From: Bacteroidales bacterium
GTDB lineage: Bacteria > Bacteroidota > Bacteroidia > Bacteroidales > UBA932
Assembly (NCBI GenBank): GCA_009784635.1
Contig: WRBG01000131.1
Span: 1 to 5,464, forward strand
Reading direction: 5' to 3'
Length of the DNA: 5,464 nucleotides
This document shows, one piece after another, positions 1-5,175 of this stretch. Below the pieces are notes generated by a model, which saw only the letters and a program-made list of their open reading frames with translations, did no database searches and was not told where the DNA came from. Each line of letters starts with the position of its first letter. Within the stretch, counting starts at the first letter, position 1. Made by a program: the position numbers and the translations under genes.

Positions 1-48
1 AAAATATGCTGAAAAAAAATTTTAATTAACAAAAAAATGTTTATCTTT

Positions 49-240
49 ATGAAAAATTTAAATTTGAATGAATGTGGAGTGTGCGAAATTTCTCAAAAAG
101 AAATGGCGGAAACTAACGGTGGAGTTGGCCTCTTGGAGCTTATTCTCATCGGAATTGTTGTTGGAGCTGTTATCGAAGTCATTAACGACTGGGATAACTT
201 TAAAGCCGGATTGACCGGACAACCGGAAATAATGAAATAA
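49..240 (+). CDS. Double-glycine leader bacteriocin-like peptide precursor (P1)
   Basis: A 63-residue precursor. An in-frame ATG at 37 would add four residues (MFIF). I prefer the ATG at 49 because the leader then starts MKNLNLNE, as Bacteroidota Gly-Gly leaders often do. The leader (residues 1-25) ends ETNGG and has the canonical pattern I at -12, E at -8, M at -7, T at -4, GG at -2/-1. Such leaders are normally cut during export by C39-peptidase ABC transporters. The predicted mature part (26-63) is a hydrophobic helix (about 28-45) with a GxxxG motif (G35, G39), as in class IIb two-peptide bacteriocins, then DWDNFKAG and a short polar tail. The core has no cysteine, so disulfide or lanthionine bridges are unlikely. 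The leader carries an unusual CGVC. It is the first gene of a four-gene cassette, 29 nt before the next. The bacteriocin role is inferred; a peptide signal or another exported peptide is possible. Confidence 0.72.
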   Translation: MKNLNLNECGVCEISQKEMAETNGGVGLLELILIGIVVGAVIEVINDWDNFKAGLTGQPEIMK

Positions 241-269
241 ACTGATTGACCAACTAAAAATTAAATCTT

Positions 270-455
270 ATGAATAGCGAATGTTTTTTAGTTTCGTTGA
301 ACGAAAATGAATTAATGGCGATTAACGGTGGCGGTTTCGCCTACGATGTAGGCAGAGTATTACGCTTTGCATGGATATATGCCACGAGCAGTCACGACCC
401 TGCTGAAAGACTTGCAAATGCATTAGTTGACTGGTATGAAAACGCCGCAAAATAA
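270..455 (+). CDS. Double-glycine leader peptide precursor (P2)
   Basis: A 61-residue precursor with a short leader ending NENELMAINGGG. Cutting after the first two glycines puts L at -12, E at -8, L at -7 and I at -4, matching P1 and P4, and leaves a mature peptide of about 40 residues starting GFAYDVG. The core has no cysteine and reads as two amphipathic stretches (VGRVLRFAWIYA, and ERLANALVDWYENAA) separated by a polar SSHDP turn, which suggests a membrane-active helical hairpin. It lies between P1 (29 nt upstream) and a small membrane peptide gene (9 nt downstream), so co-transcription is likely. I recognise no named family. A role as an unmodified class II-type bacteriocin or a partner peptide of P1 is inference from leader and context. 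Confidence 0.7.
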   Translation: MNSECFLVSLNENELMAINGGGFAYDVGRVLRFAWIYATSSHDPAERLANALVDWYENAAK

Positions 456-464
456 AGTGTAATT

Positions 465-596
465 ATGGAAAAGCGAAAAAAAATGGTTAGCGAAATTATT
501 ATAATAATAACAGTTTGTATTTCAATTATTTTATCTCGTTTGATATTCCGTAATTGGGATGTTGTGAAGAGTTTTATCGCTAATCTTTTTACTTAA
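465..596 (+). CDS. Small single-span membrane peptide, possible immunity/accessory peptide (P3)
   Basis: A 43-residue ORF starting ATG 9 nt after the P2 stop and ending TAA. It has a basic N-terminus (MEKRKK), one very hydrophobic segment (about residues 10-28, with five Ile in a row), then FRNWDVVKSFIANLFT. There is no Gly-Gly leader and no signal-peptidase site that I can see, so the peptide probably stays in the inner membrane with its N-terminus inside. NWDVVK after the span resembles DWDNFK placed just after the hydrophobic helix in P1. Tiny membrane proteins next to bacteriocin genes are often immunity proteins, which is the reading I favour. A leaderless bacteriocin is an alternative. 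Coding status rests on tight spacing and the coherent topology, not on recognised homology. Confidence 0.5.
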   Translation: MEKRKKMVSEIIIIITVCISIILSRLIFRNWDVVKSFIANLFT

Positions 597-606
597 CTTT
601 TTCAAC

Positions 607-626
607 AAACAATGAAAAACAATGAA
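607..626 (+). repeat. Perfect 10-bp tandem duplication over the P4 start codon
   Basis: AAACAATGAA occurs twice back to back (607-616 and 617-626). Each copy contains an ATG. The second (622) opens the P4 peptide frame. The first (612) is in another frame and gives a 25-residue dead-end ORF ending at a TGA inside P4. The duplication therefore places a decoy start ahead of the real one. Confidence 0.9.
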
Positions 627-786
627 CGATTTTGTGAAGAACGAATGGGGCCTCACCGCAGTCAACAGCTGCGAGTGGCAGGTCATTGAGGGAGGGTATG
701 TTGAACCCAGCATATCAGATATGAATATACCTCAAAATCAAGAAACTATAATAGAGAGACTACAAAAAATATTTATTCTCTGGTAA
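622..786 (+). CDS. Double-glycine leader peptide precursor (P4)
   Basis: A 54-residue precursor, easily missed because it is short. The leader (1-25) ends NSCEWQVIEGG. Relative to the cleavage point it has L at -15, V at -12, E at -8, W at -7, I at -4 and GG at -2/-1, in register with P1 and P2. The predicted mature peptide of 29 residues starts YVEPSISDMN, is polar and acidic in its first half, and ends in an amphipathic, aromatic tail (IIERLQKIFILW). There is no cysteine in the core. It is the last gene of the cassette, 25 nt after P3 and 14 nt before a strong terminator. By my count the leader codons are 41/75 G+C and the core codons 25/87, a sharp break at the Gly-Gly site. Function unknown: bacteriocin, inducer or other secreted peptide. 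Confidence 0.62.
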   Translation: MNDFVKNEWGLTAVNSCEWQVIEGGYVEPSISDMNIPQNQETIIERLQKIFILW

Positions 787-798
787 CGCCGTTATGAA

Positions 799-833
799 GG
801 GGTCGCCCGAATAATTTGGGCGACCTTTTTTTT
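799..833 (+). terminator. Intrinsic terminator closing the peptide cassette
   Basis: An 8-bp perfect GC-rich stem, GGTCGCCC (801-808) with GGGCGACC (818-825), is followed directly by eight T (826-833). The 9-nt loop can close further by a G-T and two A-T pairs. It lies 14 nt after the P4 stop. Polarity fits + strand transcription only, since the reverse strand has no T-run after the stem. Confidence 0.93.
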
Positions 834-850
834 AATTTGAATAAAATCAT

Positions 851-858
851 TATTTTTG
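851..858 (+). promoter_or_regulatory. Bacteroidota -7 promoter element (TAnnTTTG) for the nuclease gene
   Basis: TATTTTTG fits the TAnnTTTG consensus and sits inside the larger block AAATCATTAnnTTTGC (844-859), which is repeated before the TolC gene. A clear -33 TTTG at the usual spacing is not present; there is only a T-run. Expected transcription start is a few bases after 858, giving a leader of about 20 nt to the ATG at 886. A TTG at 856 would put the start codon inside this element, which argues against that longer start. Confidence 0.6.
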
Positions 859-885
859 CAAAAGAATTATCATAAGACATATTCC

Positions 886-1776
886 ATGGCCACACGTAGC
901 ATGATATCATTTGATTATGCGTTGAAACAACTGCTTCGCAACAAAGCTAACTATGAGGTGCTGGAAGGCTTTTTGAGCGAACTGATTCGCCGGAAAATCA
1001 TCGTCCATCACATGGGCGAAAGCGAAAGTAACCAAACAGATAAAGACGGCAAGTATAATAGGGTGGACGTATTGGTGGAAGCAGACGACAAAGAATTAGT
1101 AATCATCGAATTGCAATTTGACAACCAGAACGATTATTTCCACCGTATGCTCTATGGCGTAAGCAAGTCTATTTCGGAATATATGCAAAAAGGAGAGCCC
1201 TATTCCAAAGTACGCAAAGCATATTCCATCAATATTGTACACTTTGACCTTGGCGAAGGAGACGATTATGTGTACCACGGTTTCACCCATTTTACCGGAC
1301 TGCATACGCACAACGAGCTAAAATTGAATGACGAACAATTTCATCTTTATGGAAAAAGTCTTCCCGGAGAGTTATATCCCGAATTTTACATCATCAAAGT
1401 TAGGCAGTTTAATGATGTGGCCAAGGACAGCTTGGACGAATGGGTATACTACTTGAAAAACAACAAAATAAAAGACGATTTTACAGCTCAAGGACTTGAC
1501 AGGGCGCGGCAAATATTGGCCTATGACAAACTCTGCGAGAAAGAAAAACGAGAATATTTTCGTCAAGCGGAGATAGAGCGCATACGGGCAAGCGAAATAG
1601 AAACGGCCCTCCTCAAAGGGGAACGAAAAGGACGGGTCGAAGGACTTGCCAAAGGTTTGGAAAAAGCAACCGTCAACAGTCATCTTGCTGGTTACTCAAC
1701 CGAAGATATCTCAACCATTACCGGATTATCCCAAGAAGATATCATCGCGATTTTGCAGCGCGAAAAACTACTTTAG
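886..1776 (+). CDS. PD-(D/E)XK nuclease family protein (Rpn / transposase-associated)
   Basis: A 296-residue protein of the PD-(D/E)XK nuclease family often annotated as 'transposase' or Rpn (PDDEXK_2-like). Visible signatures are an N-terminal FDYALKQLLRNKANYEVLEGFL (residues 9-30; given as family hallmark), a catalytic core with D61 in RVDVLVEA and E75/Q77 in IIELQF (an E-x-Q form of the ExK motif), and a downstream YGVSKSISEYM helix. The C-terminal third is charged and helical (about 205-265, with KGERKGRVEGLAKG) and ends in a short helix-turn-helix-like segment (STEDISTITGLSQEDIIAIL). Related E. coli Rpn proteins are DNA endonucleases that promote RecA-independent recombination; some have been linked to phage defence. 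The ATG at 886 is chosen because an upstream TTG at 856 lies in the promoter. The frame is intact. It is a monocistronic insert between a terminator and the TolC promoter. Confidence 0.88.
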   Translation: MATRSMISFDYALKQLLRNKANYEVLEGFLSELIRRKIIVHHMGESESNQTDKDGKYNRVDVLVEADDKELVIIELQFDNQNDYFHRMLYGVSKSISEYMQKGEPYSKVRKAYSINIVHFDLGEGDDYVYHGFTHFTGLHTHNELKLNDEQFHLYGKSLPGELYPEFYIIKVRQFNDVAKDSLDEWVYYLKNNKIKDDFTAQGLDRARQILAYDKLCEKEKREYFRQAEIERIRASEIETALLKGERKGRVEGLAKGLEKATVNSHLAGYSTEDISTITGLSQEDIIAILQREKLL

Positions 1777-1828
1777 GACAATAATTGCCCAAACAGTTGT
1801 TGGGTCTACCAAATGCAAAAAAAATCAT

Positions 1829-1836
1829 TACCTTTG
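1829..1836 (+). promoter_or_regulatory. Bacteroidota -7 promoter element (TAnnTTTG) for the efflux/tsaB operon
   Basis: TACCTTTG matches TAnnTTTG exactly, within AAATCATTAnnTTTGC (1822-1837). TTG triplets at 1797-1802 are possible -33 elements but lie slightly too far upstream. The predicted start of transcription near 1842 leaves a very short leader before ATG 1849, 1858 or 1861, and rules against an earlier ATG at 1813. No terminator is seen between the nuclease stop and this site. Confidence 0.6.
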
Positions 1837-1848
1837 CGCACATATTCT

Positions 1849-3198
1849 ATGTTGACGATGATGAACCGATTATTCAAAATAGCTCTGTTGCTGGTGATTT
1901 TTCCAATCACCGCTCCGCTTTACGCTCAAAAGCAATGGACATTGCAAGAGTGTATCCAGTACGCACTGGAAAATAACTTGAGTGTCAAGTTGCAGAGTTT
2001 GGCGATTGAACGGGATAGAAACCAATTGGAACAATCCAAATGGGCTTTGGCGCCCAATCTGAGCGCCAGAGCGGGATACAACTTTAGTTGGGGACGTTCC
2101 GTGAATACGCAGGACCTTACCATTATTGAGAATCAAATGTCGCAAACCGGGTCTGCCTCCTTCGGCGCCGACATAGACATTTTTAGGGGGCTACAAAAGG
2201 TTAATACCATAAAAAGCAACCAAGCCCAGTTGGAAATATCCGGCCAAGAAGTAGAAAAGCTAAAAAACGATATCTCTATCCAAATTGCCCGCACATTCTT
2301 ACAAGTTATTTTAGCTCAAGAGATATTGGAAACGGCCAAATTAAGCCGAGAAAGCGTAACGGAACAGGTTGTCAGAACACAAAAGTTGGTCGAGGCCGGC
2401 AACTTAGCCCACAGCAGCCTGTTGGAAATGCAGGCCCAATTGGCTACCGAACAAGTGCAGGTGGTAAATGCTCAAAATACACTAAGAACCAACTATTTGA
2501 CCTTAGTACAATTACTCGACCTGCCCTTGGAGACCGACTTTACGGTTGCCGTTCCTCAAATCGGTATTGACACCACCCGTTTCACCGGAGCCTCCGTAGA
2601 GCAGCTTTACCTTGTATCCCAATCTTTGCCGGAGATACAAATAGGCGAATACAACCTGCAATGGCGCGAGCGCCAATTGGCCGTAACCCGCGGGCAACGG
2701 TTTCCCGCGCTCAGTTTTTCGGCGGGACTGTCTACCTCCTATAATCCCGATTATATGCATCCTATACATCCTTCCCATTTCTTTGGACAGATTGACTCCC
2801 GCAAAAGCCCCTACATGGGACTTTCACTAAGTATTCCCATACTGTCGGGCAGGTCCATATCTACCAATATCCGCAACGCCGAGCTGGGAATGCAACAGGC
2901 GCATATTGATATGAAAAATCGTCAGCAACAGCTGTATAAGGATATACAACAGGCTAACAATGAAGCAATATCTACTTTTGAGCGTTATAAAGCCACCCTG
3001 CAAAACGTAATCTCCATGGAAGAATCCTTCCGTTACGTCCAACAAAAATTAGAGGTGGGGATGCTCAACGGCACCGACTATACGGTCGCCAAAACCAATT
3101 TATTCCGCGCTCAATCCGATAACCTTCAAGCAAAATACCAATACGTATTTCAATCGAAAATCCTCGACTTTTACAAAGGAGTTCCCATTGACCTCTAA
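1849..3198 (+). CDS. TolC family outer membrane efflux protein
   Basis: A 449-residue TolC/OEP-type protein, the outer-membrane channel of tripartite efflux or type I secretion systems. From this start there is a signal peptide (basic NRLFK, hydrophobic IALLLVIFPI, then TAPLYAQ with probable cleavage around residue 26). The mature start WTLQECIQYALENNL is the hallmark opening of the family. Two OEP repeats are visible: the first with its beta strands near 72-112 (ARAGYNFSWGRS, FGADIDIFRG) and helices to about 225; the second with strands near 286-333 (FPALSFSAGLSTSYNP, LSLSIPILSG) and a helical end containing LEVGMLNGTDYTVAKTNL. Equivalent glycine-rich turns (LVEAGNLAHSSLLEMQ and LEVGMLNGTDYTVA) mark the repeats. 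In-frame ATGs at 1813, 1858 and 1861 also exist; 1813 would start upstream of the promoter, while 1858 or 1861 give a tidier signal peptide. It precedes the adaptor gene by 14 nt. Confidence 0.92.
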   Translation: MLTMMNRLFKIALLLVIFPITAPLYAQKQWTLQECIQYALENNLSVKLQSLAIERDRNQLEQSKWALAPNLSARAGYNFSWGRSVNTQDLTIIENQMSQTGSASFGADIDIFRGLQKVNTIKSNQAQLEISGQEVEKLKNDISIQIARTFLQVILAQEILETAKLSRESVTEQVVRTQKLVEAGNLAHSSLLEMQAQLATEQVQVVNAQNTLRTNYLTLVQLLDLPLETDFTVAVPQIGIDTTRFTGASVEQLYLVSQSLPEIQIGEYNLQWRERQLAVTRGQRFPALSFSAGLSTSYNPDYMHPIHPSHFFGQIDSRKSPYMGLSLSIPILSGRSISTNIRNAELGMQQAHIDMKNRQQQLYKDIQQANNEAISTFERYKATLQNVISMEESFRYVQQKLEVGMLNGTDYTVAKTNLFRAQSDNLQAKYQYVFQSKILDFYKGVPIDL

Positions 3199-3212
3199 TC
3201 CAACCTAATATA

Positions 3213-4475
3213 ATGAAGAAGAAAAAGAAAAAAAATCGCTCATGGTTCATACTGTTTGCCCTTGCCCTAACTGTCGGCCTTGTTGTTTTTGTTAAATCAA
3301 GAGAAGATAAGGGAATGGCCGTAACGGTGACAAAACCCATCCGCAAAACCATTACGGAGATTATTCCCGCCAACGGAAAAATACAGCCGGTAGAAGAGGT
3401 CAAAATCAGTTCCGACGTTTCGGGAGAAATCGTGGAACTTCGTGTAAAAGAAGGAGATATGGTTACAAGTGGGACCTTGTTGTTCAGAATCAAACAAGAT
3501 ATTTATATATCGAACCGAGACCGCACCTTAGCTTCCCTAAACGCCTACAGAGCACAATTGAGCCGACAGGAAGCCCAATTCCGCCAAACCCAAGTAGCCT
3601 ACAATCGGAACAAGTCGTTGTATGAACAAGGCGCCATTTCGGTGGTCGAGTACGAAACCTCTCTGTACCAATACGAGATGGCCCAAGAACAACTCAAGGC
3701 AGACCGTTACAATGTAGAAAGCGCCGGCGCCGCGCTTAAAGAAGCGGAGGAAAACCTCTCCAAAACCACCATCTACGCCCGCAGGGATGGTATTATATCC
3801 AAATTAAACGTAGTGCAGGGCGACCGCGTGGTGGGTACCAGCCAAATGGCCGGCACCGAAATATTGCGGATTGCCGACGCCCAACAAATGGAAGTATTGG
3901 TCAACGTAAACGAAAACGACATTGTCCGCATTCGGCAAAACGATACCGCATCTATAGAAGTAGATGCTTATCCCAATCGGGTTTTTAAGGGAGTGGTTAC
4001 CCAAATTGCCAATTCTGCAAGAAGTTCCGCTACTTCTTTAGACCAAGTTACGAATTTTGAAGTCAAAATCTTTATCCTGCCCTCTTCCTACGAAGAGCTG
4101 GTGATGGACCCAAGCAATAATCCCTTCCGGCCGGGCATGTCTGCATCCGTAGCCATTCAAACCGCCACGGTATACGATGCTTTGGCCATTCCCATCCAGT
4201 GCATTACCACACGTTCCGAATTGGTGTCGGACAGCCTCAAGGCCGCATCGCGCCCGGGAGAGGTCTTTGAACAGGTTTTTGTGGTTCAAAGTGGCATTAA
4301 AAGTCATACTGTAAATTTGGTACGTATTCAATCCGGTATTCAAGACCACAGTCATATCCAAGTTATGGAGGGAATCGGAGAAGATGACTTGATTGTTACG
4401 GGGCCTTATTCTGCCATCTCCAAATTATTGAAACAAGATTCCAAAGTTTTAATTCCCGAAAACGCAAAACCCTAA
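3213..4475 (+). CDS. Periplasmic adaptor (membrane fusion) protein, MacA/HlyD type
   Basis: A 420-residue adaptor that would bridge an inner-membrane pump and the TolC channel encoded just upstream. It starts with six lysines then a single membrane anchor (about 11-27), so it is probably tethered to the inner membrane rather than being a lipoprotein (no lipobox). Domain order: first lipoyl half (about 57-95, EEVKISSDVSGEIVELRVKEGD), a long alpha-helical hairpin (about 103-183), second lipoyl half (about 184-222, IYARRDGIISKLNVVQGDRV), beta-barrel (about 225-318, ending FRPGMSASVAI), and membrane-proximal domain (about 322-420, with LAIPIQCI and VMEGIGEDDLIVTG). The pattern is closest to MacA-type adaptors that serve MacB ABC transporters. 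No pump gene follows; tsaB starts 4 nt after the stop. The A-rich lysine tract is a potential slippage site. Confidence 0.92.
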   Translation: MKKKKKKNRSWFILFALALTVGLVVFVKSREDKGMAVTVTKPIRKTITEIIPANGKIQPVEEVKISSDVSGEIVELRVKEGDMVTSGTLLFRIKQDIYISNRDRTLASLNAYRAQLSRQEAQFRQTQVAYNRNKSLYEQGAISVVEYETSLYQYEMAQEQLKADRYNVESAGAALKEAEENLSKTTIYARRDGIISKLNVVQGDRVVGTSQMAGTEILRIADAQQMEVLVNVNENDIVRIRQNDTASIEVDAYPNRVFKGVVTQIANSARSSATSLDQVTNFEVKIFILPSSYEELVMDPSNNPFRPGMSASVAIQTATVYDALAIPIQCITTRSELVSDSLKAASRPGEVFEQVFVVQSGIKSHTVNLVRIQSGIQDHSHIQVMEGIGEDDLIVTGPYSAISKLLKQDSKVLIPENAKP

Positions 4476-4479
4476 CAGA

Positions 4480-5175
4480 TTGTCTTTAATCCTACTCATA
4501 GAGACAAGCACTGCGGTCTGCTCTGTTGCGTTGGCGCAAGGCGACCGCGTATTGGCCGTCCAACATATTCCCGAACCAAAATCTCAAGCAAGCCGGTTGG
4601 CGCCCGCCATCCAAACATTGCTCAAAGAGCAGGGGTGCGCGCTTTCTGAATGTGATGCCGTGGCTGTAAGCGCAGGTCCCGGCTCTTATACCGGACTGAG
4701 GGTAGGCGTATCCACGGCCAAAGGACTTTGTTTTGGAAGCGGAAAACCCCTAATCGCCGTAAATTCCTTAGATATTTTGGCCCAAAACTGCATAGACCTG
4801 CTTGCCCATAATCCGGAACGCCTGCGTACTTTTCCCCCTCACACACTGATTGTTCCCATGATGGACGCCAGACGGATGGAGGTCTACACTGCTCGTTATC
4901 AAATGGATGGCAAATCCCTGTCGGCTCCTCAAGCTATGATTGTTGGGGCAGACAGTTTTCAAGATATTTTGTCGCAAGGTCCGGTTATTTTTACCGGAGA
5001 CGGAGCGCAAAAATGCAGCCCACTACTCAGCCACCCGAATACCTACATCGAGCCGCTGTTTCCTACCGCCCAAGGCATGCGCATAGCCGCTCAACGGGCC
5101 TTTCAAACCAAACACTACGTAGACCTCGCTTATTTTGAGCCTTTTTATCTGAAAGATTTTATTATTCCACTTTGA
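4480..5175 (+). CDS. tsaB: tRNA t6A37 threonylcarbamoyltransferase complex dimerization subunit TsaB
   Basis: A 231-residue TsaB, the cytoplasmic partner of TsaD (with TsaE) that helps transfer threonylcarbamoyl from TC-AMP to A37 of ANN-decoding tRNAs. It has the ASKHA-fold opening ILLIETSTAVCSVALA (4-19), the diagnostic SAGPGSYTGLRVGVSTAKG (64-82), MMDARRMEVYTARY (127-140), FTGDGAQKC (171-179) and the Bacteroidota-like end AYFEPFYLKDF (217-227). Length is normal for the family. The start must be TTG at 4480: the stop of the adaptor gene is 4 nt upstream and there is no ATG near the conserved N-terminus, so translation is probably coupled to the adaptor gene. It is co-transcribed with two envelope genes to which it has no known functional link. 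Its 3' end overlaps the convergent gene by 14 bp. Confidence 0.96.
   Translation: MSLILLIETSTAVCSVALAQGDRVLAVQHIPEPKSQASRLAPAIQTLLKEQGCALSECDAVAVSAGPGSYTGLRVGVSTAKGLCFGSGKPLIAVNSLDILAQNCIDLLAHNPERLRTFPPHTLIVPMMDARRMEVYTARYQMDGKSLSAPQAMIVGADSFQDILSQGPVIFTGDGAQKCSPLLSHPNTYIEPLFPTAQGMRIAAQRAFQTKHYVDLAYFEPFYLKDFIIPL

Noticed and set aside
2..25. Short open frame at the left edge ending TAA (KYAEKKF)
   Set aside because: Could be the tail of an upstream gene, but seven codons in an A-rich stretch cannot be supported.
496..507. 12-bp palindrome TTATTATAATAA
   Set aside because: It encodes the run of isoleucines in P3 and is pure A/T; no sign of an operator.
612..689. 25-residue ORF from ATG 612 (MKNNERFCEERM...)
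   Set aside because: It is out of frame with P4, arises from the 10-bp start duplication, and encodes a sequence without leader or membrane features; treated as a decoy start.
531..713. 60-residue reverse-strand ORF across P3 and P4
   Set aside because: It lies antisense to a coherent small-gene cassette, has no recognisable features and no promoter or terminator in its direction.
856..885. Longer nuclease start at TTG 856
   Set aside because: The TTG lies inside the TAnnTTTG promoter element; the ATG at 886 gives the family-typical N-terminus.
886..1776. Nuclease gene as a complete insertion sequence
   Set aside because: No terminal inverted repeats or clear target-site duplication could be found around it; the family is named transposase only by association.
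1785..1976. Alternative-frame ORFs over the nuclease/TolC junction (also 1646-1855)
   Set aside because: Shadow frames of two well-supported genes, with no domain features.
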